Shown in pieces: positions 35,998 to 46,829 of a stretch of DNA of 64,000 bases. The stretch is from Ceriagrion tenellum (Eukaryota; Arthropoda; Insecta; Odonata; Coenagrionidae): assembly GCA_963169105.1 (NCBI GenBank), contig OY720637.1, forward strand, positions 31,739,925-31,803,924. The letters run 5' to 3'. Below the pieces are notes generated by a model, which did not search any database, was not told the origin of the DNA, and was given only the letters and a program-made list of their open reading frames with translations. The translations under genes and the position numbers were made by a program. Numbering within the stretch: the stretch's first letter is position 1; every line of letters starts with the position of its first letter.

Positions 35998-36276
35998 TGG
36001 GTATATTGTTTTGACCGAGGCATATTGTCAAAATACTTTTTTATGACGCTTCATCTTCATGAAGGAACTATAAGAGTTGTAATTCATAAAGCACATGGTT
36101 ACAAAGACCCATGTCCATTGAACTCTAAAAATTTGATAGTGACGTACGACAAGCTTATCCTACATGGAAATCAATTCCAATGGTTTGACGAAAATGGCAC
36201 CTCAAACGAAGTTTATTCCGTACCATTTCTGACCCAAAATAAATCTTTTTTCATTTTCGGATGTGAACCAGTCTGA
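35998..36276 (+). CDS. Possible terminal exon, unknown protein
   Basis: A frame with ordinary, balanced composition runs in from a stop at 35950 to a TGA at 36274-36276. A candidate splice acceptor (AATTACTCAG then TGGG) ends at 35997. From there it reads WVYCFDRGILSKYFFMTLHL, later VVIHKAHGYKDPCPL, LILHGNQFQWFDENG and YSVPFLTQNKSFFIFGCEPV. There is no good ATG near the start, so if real it is a 3' exon rather than a whole gene. An AATAAA lies at about 36484. I do not recognise the family. The polypyrimidine tract before the acceptor is weak. A relic of an unknown mobile element is the main alternative. Confidence 0.3.
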   Translation, partial: WVYCFDRGILSKYFFMTLHLHEGTIRVVIHKAHGYKDPCPLNSKNLIVTYDKLILHGNQFQWFDENGTSNEVYSVPFLTQNKSFFIFGCEPV

Positions 36277-36279
36277 GAC

Positions 36280-37060
36280 TCTTCCCTCAAAACAGCGCAT
36301 TTGTCAGCCTAATCATCAAAATAGAGTGGGACGATCACCACGAGCATTTTGGAAGCCGCATCCGGTTTCAAACATGAAAGCCGACTACTGCTTTTGCCGA
36401 TACCGTAACGCATCACGGATAAGCAGGCACATTATAAATGACACGATGGGATTTCTGGAAACCCTAGCCGAGAGAGAGAGAGGAAAATAAATAACCGATC
36501 AGATACGCGGTAAAAAAAATATCGCTACGAGAGGGAGCGATTCGCACGAAAATGCACGAGGAAAGGAAACGAGAGGAAAAATAAAAAAAACCCTCGCTAA
36601 CACAGTGGGATTCTCTCGTTCCCTCTCTTGTGTTCGAGGAGAAAGACTCTCCCCTTGTCCTTCGTGAGCGAGACCGCAAATGTGGATTGATGAACCTCGT
36701 CACGCCAGAACAAGTCCATCTTCACGCCGTGGCTGAAAAACACCCCTCTGCCCCAACCCCCTTAAACTACCACTCCCCCTATTCGCGCTTCCCGGTGAAG
36801 AAAAAAATGATCGCTCAGAGCATTCAGGGATGAAAAAAAATTGGAGGCTCTTGAGTGTGGGATAAATAATGGAAACGCCACACGCAGAAAAGTTAAAATT
36901 CCACGGATGACGGGCACTATAAAATCTTGAGCGGATGATAGGTCGCAGCACCTCACGCAGGGGTCTTGAAAATTTCGGTTTTCTTCCGAGTAAAAAACCC
37001 GTAAGAACCAAATATATACAAGTTTTGTAGTTGCTATCATTTAATAAATGGAAGTATAGG
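36280..37060. other. No recognised gene
   Basis: Contains a short GA run near 36470-36482 and purine-rich stretches. Frames on opposite strands overlap (36464-37040). Nothing was assigned. Confidence 0.4.
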
Positions 37061-37066
37061 CATTAC

Positions 37067-37490
37067 ATACATACCGATCACGCCATTCCCTTCCGAGGTA
37101 GGCAGAGTTACTAAGTTTTACTCACAAATACATATTTGTACACCTAACTTTGCTCCAATAATTTCCTTCAAACTGACTTATCCTTGCAAACCTCTTTTGC
37201 TTCATTTACCCCCTTATTCTGCTTCATACACGCCCTACTGTTTTTAAGACTCCTAATATTCCTTCTCCTAAGAATTTCCTCAACCCCATTCAACCACAAC
37301 TTTCTCGGCCTACCTCTACCTCACGCACCATTCACTTTATTCTTATATATCTGTTTCGTTATTCGACTTTCATCCATTCCCTCAACATGGCCAAACCAAC
37401 GAAGCACACTCCTTTCATATATGTCCATTACTGGAGCATCTAACCCACATGTATTTATTACCCAAGTATATACATTAATGTTTTAAATTA
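37067..37490 (-). mobile_element. LINE 3' end, minus copy of the 41.5-kb family
   Basis: Reverse-complement copy of the 3' part of the element at 41500-42050. On the minus strand it encodes the same tail, including WFGHVEGMDESRITKQIYK-like and GRGRPRKLWLN-like stretches, a following RNIRSLKNSRACMKQNKGVN-like region, and the 3' untranslated part up to a (CATA)n-like end at 37067-37076. Having two copies on opposite strands shows dispersal. It is 5'-truncated. Residues were read by eye from the reverse complement and are approximate. Confidence 0.65.
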
Positions 37491-37499
37491 GCATTGATA

Positions 37500-39430
37500 T
37501 AAAATAAATATTCGAGCATTTTCCTGAGCATCAGAGACCAGGTGAGGACAAATATTGAGAAGACAGGCGCATCAACTCATGATCAAATGATGAGGTGGTC
37601 ATTCTAGGAGATGACTACAATTAAGGTAATGGGTACATTTTACGATGCGAGAGTCCTCTGTTGAGGAAGGAAATCTTTGGCAATGGTGATAGGGTGAAGA
37701 GAAGGCTTACTTCGGCCTACTCACCACTAAATCCATTAAAAGGTTTACTATTTTACTTCCTATACGAGGAGTGAAGTACATAGCTAATGCACTCCATTAT
37801 CTCACTCCCGCAGTTGGAATCGTGAGTCAGCAATAAAATCTCTGCCACCGACGGATATCAAAAATCTTGGAGACAGAAAGCTAGTGAGTTCTCTGTCCCA
37901 ATCAGTAGGTTTTCTCCTCATCATTCTCAGTATTTTAGGGTAATTTCACCCTCTGCACTTAGGTGATCGTTAGTTATGCCAATAGAAGCCATGCCATTTC
38001 AAAACTGAATCATTGAAGGTACGAAAACTCTCAAAAAATTTCAAAAAATAAGCGCCTGCTCACGGTTTTGCAAACATTTTAGGATTTCCCCGAACTGTTT
38101 ATATTCTCCCATAGCAGAGAATTAGGAATTAAAGATTAAAATCAAAAGAAATTCAATTAGGATTTAGGAAGTAAAGAAATGACCTCGTCACTTCCCAGAA
38201 GCTGAATTTTAGGCCCAATGTATCCCTGACTTCAGTATCGGTAGAAGAGTGATTGGATTGGCGACGACGCAAGTAAGGAAGGACGAAAATACAGGGAGGA
38301 AAGGTTTTTTCTATGCACCTCTTTGCAATCATCAGGGCTGACCTACCACCATCTCCCTGGAGCCCAATTTTGGAAAGCCATTGGCTCCTGGGTGAACACT
38401 CGATTCAAAATGCTCAGGCTCCTGAGTGCAAACATCACAAATACTACCTTTCCTTCAACTCCCTAAGTCATTCCGTCTCACGAGCACAAAAGGGTCGTGC
38501 CTTGATGAAATCAAGGGACAAGGGAGTGAAAGAAGGGTAGTGAATGGATGGGCGGTCAGGAAATCAGCGACCCTGAACGTAGCAAATGTGATGTTCAGTG
38601 GCTTCGGTAAGATCTCGAAAGATGGTTGGGTAGGTGAGTGGCACTGCAGCCGCGAACCGGTAGCCCTTAAGGAATGAGGAAAGTGCTGTTGAGACCCGGA
38701 ATCATTTACCATACCCTTAAGGATTCCTGTAGTAAATCACCAAGAAGATAGATTGCCCATCATAACTGTAGCCCCACCCTTTTGTTGGGAGCCATAGGTA
38801 TGTGTGGATACACAGATTCGAGAGTCATTCCACTCAGGTGCATTTGTTAATATCTGAGCAAAATTGGATGAAATTGTTAGACAGTCACTTAGAAACTTAG
38901 AGTAAACCGTTATTTGTTGCCCCCCGTCGAGTGGTCTTTCATCACTCAGAGATGCAAGTCTGTAACTTTTGTGGCCTGTTAGCAAACGTCTCCTATGCGG
39001 TCTTTATCTACACCGGTTAGTATGTAAGCCTCATTCCTCTCTAAGGTTGACAACTTCGATGTTGATGACTATTTATTAAAGGACTATAGCCGCTTATTTC
39101 ACGAACAACCGCAAACGCAGGCTACGGAAATCGACAAAACTGTCGACCATCCAAGAGATGAGGATCATAAACTCGCCAATGTCAACAGAGTCCGCAAGGT
39201 GAGACATTTAGAAATAAAGAAAACGCTTTTTCGATGAGAAGAAAGAGTTATAGAATATCGTAGACATCGTTGTGCGTAATATCCTGAATACGATACGCAT
39301 ATCTTGAATGAGCTGTTAACCCGCCTGTCCGAGTACCCGCCTAAAATACAAGCTGTATACAGAAAAGTAACAACAATAAAAATTATTATTTGCTACCACC
39401 ATGGTAGGTTTTGATGGTACAACGCTTCTC
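37500..39430. other. No recognised gene
   Basis: Nothing was recognised. Frames at 38313-38712 overlap on both strands. CCTTAAGG-like short palindromes occur at 38668 and 38714 without further structure. Confidence 0.4.
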
Positions 39431-39434
39431 TATA

Positions 39435-39995
39435 GTACCATTCATTAGGTACGCTCTGGTTAGGCCACACCTCGGATACAACGTGAGCACTTGGGACCCT
39501 TGTCATAAAGGTTTGATCAAATAAATTATTAATATACAAAGAAAAGCTCCACACTTCGAAAAAAACTGCTACGAGTGAGCATATCGTGTCTTACAACTAT
39601 TAGTGGGATTAAGGTGGGAGCCCCTAGAGGCTTGGAGGCTGAACGCTAGGCTTATCCTGCTTGAAAATACAGAACTGATGGCAACCCAAGCCTAGAGTGC
39701 AGCCTCCGAGTCTCTTGGGGCTCCCACCTTTATCCCTCTAAAATATATGAGACAGTATATGTTTACTCGGAGCAGTTTTTTACGAAGCGTGCAGCTTTTC
39801 TTTGCATTTTAATAATTTTTTGATTAAATCTTTATGACCAGGGTCCCAAATGCTCGTGGGATATTTGAGGTGTTGCCTAACCAGAGCGAAGTAGCATCTC
39901 TCCTTTACTTTTTCATCCGAGGACCTTCCGATTAGACGCTTCATAAAGACTAGTTTCTTTAATGCTGTGCCGCATATTTTTTGTGTGTTCCCCAC
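39435..39995. mobile_element. Foldback pair of CR1/Jockey-like LINE fragments
   Basis: On the plus strand, 39435-39680 reads ALVRPHLGYNVSTWDPCHKG and then (frame with stops) LRWEPLEAWRLNARLILLE. On the minus strand, 39995-39690 reads GNTQKICGTALKKLVFMKRL, then KERCYFALVRQHLKYPTSIW and DPGHKDLIKK. Both are the same region of one protein family (thumb/C-terminal part after the reverse transcriptase), also seen at 1933-2405. They face each other across about 39680, so this DNA can fold on itself; GTGGGAGCCCC-type arms at 39617-39630 and 39716-39729 are complementary. No catalytic domain is present. Confidence 0.7.
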
Positions 39996-39999
39996 GATA

Positions 40000-41480
40000 T
40001 ATCGAAAGTTAATTACAGCGCCCTGTATACTACCTTCTTCAAAAAGAAGAAAACATCGCCTTGTAAACTACCTTCTTAAAACTACCGAGAAAAAATATCC
40101 TCAGGTGTATTCTAATACCATTTTAATAGTCTGATAATATTGCTATCATGTGGACAGTCTTATTCTTGTCACCACCTGACTACTATAATAATTCATTTGC
40201 TAGGTCTTAGACTTATCAGAACAAGCTAAAATCAAGCACTTATGAGTTTCTACCGCCTAATCCTACTCCCAGAAGCTATTTCATTTGTGGCAAGACCCAT
40301 CGAATCATCACAAAACAAAAAGGGGACTCGAACTCCATTCAGAAGAAAAACACACATCGCGGTATTGTATCTGATGTCCCCGAGCACAATTTTATCTTCA
40401 TCCCCGCCCACACAAAGTTCAGAACCCGCAAACTACAAGTGTCGCCACGACACCGCTCAAATGAATGGGGCGGGAGCGATTGTCGGAGCAAACACAAGCC
40501 GGGGCCCCGCTTCGCCCGGGGCATCATTTTGGGGGGTGCGGCATCGGGGGAAGAGAAACATGACGTAGCCGATATAGAATGAGAGGAGGGGGTGGGGAGC
40601 GAGAAATTAGAGCCGCACCAGTAAACTTAGGGATGAAAGCCTCACGCTGCTTCCACACAAAACCACACTCAAACAATCGTCTCGCAGAGCCTCGCGATAT
40701 GCGATAACTCGAACGCTCGCGGGGATCGAACAATTGAGCTAATTAATTCATCAATTGGATGCCGAATTCCGGGAACTGCTCCCGCAGTTAAGACGCTCGC
40801 ACTTTCGGGAACAGGGTTGCCAAACAAGAGTTAATCCTCGAGATAGGCGAAAGGTTCTCTCTCTTCCCTCAAAACCACGATTCCTAGCTTACTCCAGTTC
40901 CAACTGAGTCTTCCACAAAGGGATCCCTCGAACTCCATTCTCGCCGCATCCAATATTCTCACATGTAAGTGCGAACAAGGAAAATGTCATCCCTGAGCGG
41001 AGGCAGTAGTTGGTGGTGACATTATGCCCTTTCACGACAAAGCTTAAGACATCGCGCGATAAATGTACTACTCTTTAATGCTTGATTCTAATCCATATTG
41101 GTAAAAATGAAATAACTCGATAGTAGTTTCCACACTGTTTTAATGAAAACCGACCTTAGTTTTGACTCTTTATGTTATTATCAAGGTACAAAATTAACTT
41201 TCCCATTCTATATATACCCCATAGCAAAACAAAGTTAGGTGGGGGGTTAGGTTATTACCGTGGAGAGGTTAAGGGAGGGAACATACAGAGGTGGGGGGTT
41301 TAAAGTGAAGTAATAACAAGTAAACAATAGTGCGGGGAACCAGATGAAAGGAGAAAAGAACGGATGGAGTTGGAGGTCAAGAAACAACAACCAGATAAAA
41401 AGATCGCAGCACGTGTAAGGTGACTTAAATTGAAAAGAGGTGATTGAGTCCTAAAAAACTACGTCATTAGAAATGTGCTA
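40000..41480. other. No recognised gene; short 39-bp duplication
   Basis: CGCCCTGTATACTACCTTCT at about 40019 is repeated as CGCCTTGTAAACTACCTTCT at about 40058. 40300-40870 is GC-richer with no recognised element. 41220-41400 is purine-rich. Confidence 0.4.
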
Positions 41481-41499
41481 CTACGTCTACTAGAAATAC

Positions 41500-42050
41500 T
41501 CGATTGCCGTGTAAAAAAGTGTACTTATTCCCAATTTGCTATATGGTAGTGAAACATGGGTATGTCAGGATGGACATAATAGACTAAACGCCGGGGGTAT
41601 GAGTTATCTGAGGAGTATTTACGGCAAAAGTAGGATGGATAGGGTCAGGAATGAGTGGGTCATGAATGAATGTGGGTTAAATGCTCCAGTAATGGACATA
41701 TATGAAAGGAGTGGGCTTCGTTGGTTCGGCCACGTTCAGAGAATGGATAGGAGTCGAATAACAAAACAGATGTACGAGAGTAGAATGAATGGTGTGAGAG
41801 GTAGAGGTAGGCCGAGAAAGTTGTGGTTGAGGAAATTCTTAGGAGTAGGAATATTAGGAGTTTTAAAAACAGGAGGGCGTGTATGAAACAGTGTATGGGG
41901 GTAAATGAGGCAAGAGAGGTTTGCAAGGATAGGTCAGTATGGAGGAAATTATTGAAGCATAGTTAGGTGTACAATTATGTATTAATGAGTTGAACATTTT
42001 GACTGTGCCTACCCCGGAAGGGAACGGCGTGATGGGTATGTATGTATGTA
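41500..42050 (+). mobile_element. LINE 3' end with C-terminal reverse transcriptase tail
   Basis: The plus-strand frame 41536-41886 reads LYGSETWVCQDGHNRLN, then YLRSIYGKSRMDRVRNEWVM, then RSGLRWFGHVQRMDRSRITK and RGRGRPRKLW. This is the standard order of the C-terminal tail of many insect LINE reverse transcriptase proteins. A one-base frameshift near 41830-41840 moves the natural continuation into the next frame, which ends KLLKHS and stop near 41962. The 3' end is CCGGAAGGGAACGGCGTGAT followed by a (GTAT)n simple tail to about 42050. A second copy lies on the minus strand at 37067-37490. The YxDD catalytic part was lost by 5' truncation. Confidence 0.75.
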
Positions 42051-42059
42051 AGTCATCTG

Positions 42060-42850
42060 TACGTAAACAAAGAGACAAACTTAGGAATAGGGATATTCAG
42101 AGGGAGACGTTTAAAATTTAGTTGCCCACACTTGATGGAGATTCAAATTCAGTAGATCACTGATCCGTTTCAACACAGAGGCCGCAAAAAAATTGAGGAC
42201 GACCCCTATTTTGTCACCGGGCCGAAAAAATACTCTATTATTGATGGAGTGCGCTTCAGTGATAATGGTCGACTACCACTGACCCTAAAACCGTCATCAC
42301 AGGGAGAAGGGCATTGCGGAGAGGAGGTAGAACCCAGAAAAACCCTCCGGAAGCTCTCTAAATTAATTAATTAATGGCAGCCTTCTTGTCTGACGGACAG
42401 GTGACAATGAGGAGAAGGGGACGTGGACAAGGGTTTGTGGTGTGGGATGGACAGCTGAAGGAGAGAAGGATTTTCTGCCTCGCTTTCCCGCTTTTGGGTG
42501 GAATTGATATGGAGCCTGTGGGAGGTGTGGGATGGGAGAAGGTGGTGGGGGGGTGGTGCCAAGAAAAGGAAGGAATGGCGATGAGGAGGGGAGGGTAGAA
42601 GTGGTGGCTAAGCTCACTTGGGGTTTTCGGGGGCGAGTTAGGATGGAATAGGGGCCTGGGTTGACGGCGGGAGATGTGCAGTTGACGCGGGATAAAGGGC
42701 GTAACGAGAGCTTTTCCCAATTCCATTCCCCTCGCTGGGCAAGAGGACGTAAGTTAAGCGGAACGGCGACACTGGCTTAGGCAGGAGGACCTCCACGACA
42801 ACAAACTTGTCCCCTCTGAAAAATCCTCGTAGTTTTTTTTAGCCATAGTT
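42060..42850. other. No recognised gene; purine-rich tract
   Basis: 42370-42670 is G-rich and purine-rich on the plus strand, with proline/serine-rich frames on the minus strand. I treat these as compositional. Confidence 0.45.
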
Positions 42851-42854
42851 AATG

Positions 42855-43430
42855 TATAGATCGATAGGTAGATAGATACAAGTTTTAATGGCCTAGGGCA
42901 TGTCCTGCAAACCAAGTACATACAGTGAGAAAACTATGCTCGGTTTTACAAAATTTATAAACTATACATGATTTTCATTAACATTAGTGCACATTATTTC
43001 ATATTGGTCTTACATTAGTAACTAATATTTATGTGATGTAACCAAATACTCAATTGCAAATGTTCAATTGTTCCATGAGATATCCGTATATTTGGGATTT
43101 AAATGATATCGCTGTAGAACTTTGTTTCAAGGAAATAGGGAGAGAGTTCCAAAATGTTATTGATGTCATTTGAAATGAGTTCTGAAAGGTGGTGGTGTGG
43201 TGGTTGGGGTAATAAAAAAGATCTAGATTTGATCGTGTGAAATTAATCAGGTTCAGGGATATTTTATTGAACATTCTTAACAGATAATGAGGATTTCTGG
43301 TTTCAAAGAGTTTGTATAAAAAAACGCCCAGGGAGTATTTTCTCCTCTTTTTACCTTTAACCACCTTAGTTGCTTGGGATAGGGAGTGATGTGTTCGTGT
43401 TTGCGAAGGTTGAATATAAATCTGATACAG
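42855..43430 (-). mobile_element. LINE 3' end (CR1/L2-like)
   Basis: The minus strand reads NLRKHEHITPYPKQLRWL, then KRRKYSLGVFLYKLFETRN, later NFTRSNLDLFYYPNHHTTTF, QNSFQMTSITFWNSLPISLK and SFKSQIYGYL. 'H.TP...LRWL..K.R' followed by 'S...WNSLP' is the classic end of many CR1/L2/Jockey-type LINE proteins. A GATA-rich stretch at 42858-42879 could be the 3' simple tail. The 104-codon frame at 43050-43364 is intact but 5'-truncated, so it has no catalytic residues. Confidence 0.75.
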
Positions 43431-43439
43431 GATTAAATG

Positions 43440-44655
43440 TATGACTTTTTAACTATCATGGTGGTATGGTATCTTAGTTATTTAACTATCAAGTAGAATG
43501 GCTTCTAAAACACTTGTCATTATCATATCAATATTGTCCTCCACACACATGTTTTTAGCCAATAATGATGATAGAATGATGCCCCAAAGAGAGAGAAAAT
43601 CTCAACGAAAAAATTATTTGACCTAACTAGGATTCGATCCCGGATTTTCCTATTGCCAATCCACTGTGTTAGCCAATTACTGTAGACCTATTTTGTGTTG
43701 CCTAGTTTGTGTTGCCTTGGTGATGTACAGGGAATTGCGGCTCCAATTCCTGTAAAGACTTTTACGTGATACTAATGGTCACTCAAAAAATTATAAATAA
43801 TATGAGATTACATGAGAATGAATCGTTTTCATATTTTCATAAAAAAGAGGCATCATACCAGTATGTTCTATTTAATTATGGGCTTTCATTAGCTTTGAAT
43901 ATTCTAAATAACGACTAACGAGGCGCGAAATAATGAATAAATACGGAGACAAAAACTCTGTTTAACTGATTAGAACAGTAAGTTGCTGGAGGAGACTGAA
44001 ACACGAAAACATGGCGACATGGGTCCCTTTAGCACGCCTCTAGCTTCTAATAGTACAGTACATCCTCTTGGGAGAAAAACTCGAATCGGCTGCGGTTACG
44101 TGCTCCATAAAGGCATTTTAATTGCCCTCATCCGAGGTAATTTGCATCCAAGCATGCAAATGAGCTTGTGTGTGCCCTCCGGTTTACGCTGGCTAAAACT
44201 GGAAACCGAAAGGACCCCCAAAACAAAGCGAGACTGTTCCGCGTCTTTGAGTTCTGGGAAACTTTAAGGAAAACCTTTCCTCCTTCACTCCCAACGCTTC
44301 ATGAGTCCGCCTAACTTTACGGTCTTTTCGCTCTACTTCTGTGGTTCGTCAACGGAGACCAGCAGTACGTACAAAGTCATGCAACTTATTCGGAAAAAAA
44401 TGATTTCTGGTGACTGGGAAACCAAACTGGATCCCAAAATTTAGAATGTTGGTATTCGTCAACTCTGTAAATCATCTCAATATTAGGTGAGGTGGCTACT
44501 CCTAAACAAGCAGTAGGTATTGCGCACTGTTGAAAACTTGGAAATTGGCAAACTTGACACCTGAACTGAATTGTTTTACCATTTACGAACCTTAATATTA
44601 AAGGGTATACAGTAAGTTGATTTTCTCATATTATATACACATGTGATCTTGTTTG
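43440..44655. other. No recognised gene apart from a tRNA-like relic
   Basis: TTTAACTATCA occurs twice near 43446-43492. The 94-codon plus-strand frame at 43983-44267 is unassigned. Confidence 0.4.
43622..43682 (-). repeat. tRNA-derived SINE-like relic
   Basis: In reverse complement: A-box-like TTGGCTAACACAGTGG (rc of about 43661-43676), then a GGCAATAGGAAAATCC anticodon-like region, then B-box-like GGGATCGAATCCTAG (rc of 43627-43641). Order and spacing fit a tRNA-derived polymerase III promoter. No intact tRNA structure is claimed. Confidence 0.5.
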
Positions 44656-44659
44656 TAAA

Positions 44660-45019
44660 TCCCTGCCCGCACCACTCGCGATGTAAGTCTGTTTCACACA
44701 CCCAAATTCCGTCTCTCCATCTCCCAACCTTCCATTTTCTACCGCCTACCTTCATTTTTTAATACCCTTGCCAGAAATCACCCTACCCATGACCTTTTCT
44801 CCTCACGCAACACCTTTTCTTCCCAACTTAAACGCATTGTGTCCTCCTCTTCTTCCCTGCCACAAAATTGATTTCTTTCTGTTGATTATTGTTCTTATTG
44901 TTTTTACTATACATTTTTGTTTCATTTTTAACTTATTTTTTGTTTATTTTAACCCATTTTAAAGGCCCTAGTTGCTGTTTTTGGCGTTTTAATAAATAAA
45001 TAAAAAAATAAATAAATAG
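44660..45019 (+). mobile_element. LINE 3' end, copy of the 62-64 kb element
   Basis: The first 99 or so bases (CCCTGCCCGCACCACTCGCG onward) match 63902-64000 with about three differences, so this short copy shows what lies beyond the right edge of the window. It encodes the ORF C-terminus: IPARTTRDVSLFHTPKFRLS, then SIFYRLPSFFNTLARN-like and SSQLKRIVSSSSSLPQN, ending in TGA at 44869-44871. It has a short 3' untranslated part and an (AAAT)n tail at about 44990-45019. It is 5'-truncated, as usual for target-primed reverse transcription. No clear target duplication was found. Confidence 0.85.
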
Positions 45020-45089
45020 TGAGTGAAGAAAACGCATGGCATGAATTTGCGAAGGACATAATAAGGCCATACTTTGTGGGAAAAAATTA

Positions 45090-45330
45090 TAACCAGTTCA
45101 AGATAAAGTGCTGATCACAAAGAGCAAATGTAAAACAGTTCTCCTTCTTGAACAGGACCATACGGGACTTGAACGACGTACCAGCAAATATATTTGAGCC
45201 CCTCCAAAAAAATTATGCATTTTGAAAAATTAGTTAAAGAAGTACAAGGCTTCAAGGTTTATTCTTTTAATAGGCTGTTTTGAATGTAACCACCAGTAGG
45301 CCAATGGCCAACTAGTAACTGTTTGATTGT
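45090..45330 (+). mobile_element. LINE C-terminal relic (CR1/Jockey-like)
   Basis: The plus strand reads FSFLNRTIRDLNDVPANIFE (from about 45140), equivalent to the 'SFFPRTI.DWN.LP..I' motif at the end of CR1/Jockey-type proteins, and then meets stops. It directly follows the (AAAT)n tail of the previous LINE end, so one element may have inserted next to or into the other. The 3' part runs into AT-rich DNA ending in TTAA/AATAAA-rich sequence by 45650. Confidence 0.55.
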
Positions 45331-45873
45331 AATAATAAAAACTGTAATCAAGGCCAATTGATCCTCCGTAAATTCAGCCGGTTATTATTGGTATTCCGTA
45401 TTTCTGCTCCTTTTATTGCGATCATTATTCATGCAATGAAAATAAATAAAGTTCCTGTTTATATTTGTTTTTGTATCCTGACGTTTTTAATGTGAGTATT
45501 AATTATGTAATGAAGTTATATTGACAGTTCGACGTCCTGAACCATTTTTATGCCCCAATAACAGGTATGCCTTATGTATTATACATTGTTTTTTTTGTAT
45601 TAATTTGTATTTACTTACTTATTTAAAATAAATTCATTCTTTCATTCAATTTAACTGGAAAAACGTCAAAGGGGCCAAAAGGACTTTCATTTTATAATCC
45701 CACAAATACTATATGAATTGACAAATATTAACTCTCAGATTTCGGTTGTTTTAAGAGTTTCCACGACATCGTTATATGTTCTTCGGAACAAATTCATGAT
45801 TATTTTTGTATGTTGCTTGGCTTTTCATCAAAGTTACTATTATATGATTAAGTACTTTCCCGTCGAATATTAT

Positions 45874-46216
45874 GTGTGAAATTCTCTCGGGATTCACATT
45901 GGGTTAAATTTTTTCGGCCAATGGTGATTGGAAAAGGCTATTTAAGGAAGCCATAGAAATACATCTTCAGTCCAATAACTTAAATCTGGACTCGGCGTAC
46001 TCGATTAATCAAGGGTGGAAACCGTTAATTTCAAAAATAATAAAGGAAAGAAGTAACAACATTGGTCAGTCAGACGTAATCGTCCAAGACCCTAAAAATG
46101 GGAGAACACAGGAGGCCCGGGCATCATTACCCTTTTGACAATGGAAGTGTTACCCATCGAAACGTTGGCAGCAGCCAAAAATTTAATCCGGTGTGAATCC
46201 TGAGAGAATTTCACAC
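45874..46216 (+). mobile_element. Penelope-like element fragment with inverted ends
   Basis: A plus-strand frame from about 45924 reads DWKRLFKEAIEIHLQSNN, then LDSAYSINQGWKPLISKI. This matches the end of the GIY-YIG endonuclease domain of Penelope-like elements ('EAIEI..H.NN.N.D.GY.L...W.P'). Downstream, a non-coding part includes ATGGAAGTGTTACCCATCGAAACGTTGG, here given only as its halves ATGGAAGTG and CATCGAAACGTTGG. It is hairpin-forming and reminiscent of a decayed hammerhead core. The ends are inverted repeats: GTGTGAAATTCTCTCGGGAT (45874 on) against ATCCTGAGAGAATTTCACAC (46197-46216). No reverse transcriptase domain remains. Confidence 0.7.
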
Positions 46217-46340
46217 AAAGCTAATATGTTTCAGAGACACTTAGCAAAGCGTTGTTAGCCGAGAAGGACCAAAAGCCTCCGTCGCTTGACGTATTCATCA
46301 GCTTCTGTTGACTAAGGGCTATATTTGAGCCCATTTATCT

Positions 46341-46632
46341 ATAATGCAATTGAAAAAATTTATTTCCAAGCACCAAATTTTATTGAAATAATTAGGACAA
46401 CAGTAGTTATGCTGCGATACGTTTTAAAAATCCACTCTAAATCAATATATATTTCTCGAATTCAATGAATTTGACATAATTTTGCCATAATGCAATTGCA
46501 GAGACAAATTCAGTTTTTAGCATCACATTCACCTGAAAAAATTAATGCAGCAGTGATTAAACTCTGATATGTCAAAAAAAAGAAATCTACTTGACATCAA
46601 TACAGATTTTTCAACTTCGTCGATTAGGTACC
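46341..46632. repeat. About 146-bp tandem duplication
   Basis: ATAATGCAATTG begins at 46341 and 46487. The following text keeps order (CAAATT..., ATTAGGACAACAGTAGTTATG against ATTAATGCAGCAGTGATTAA, given here in part, then CTGCGATACGT against CTCTGATATGT). Substitutions are numerous. AT-rich, non-coding. Confidence 0.55.
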
Positions 46633-46829
46633 TAAACATTTTACATATCCTCAAATGGTCTTCATAAAAGGGCTTTCAAACTGTGATATCACATATATTA
46701 CACCGTATTTGAAATTAAAAATAATAACTTATACCTTTGGACTTAATTAAGAGTTCACGCGACATCGTACACGTTCCTCAAAGCATATCAATAAGTATTT
46801 TTGTATGTTGCATGGTTTTTCTTCGCAGT

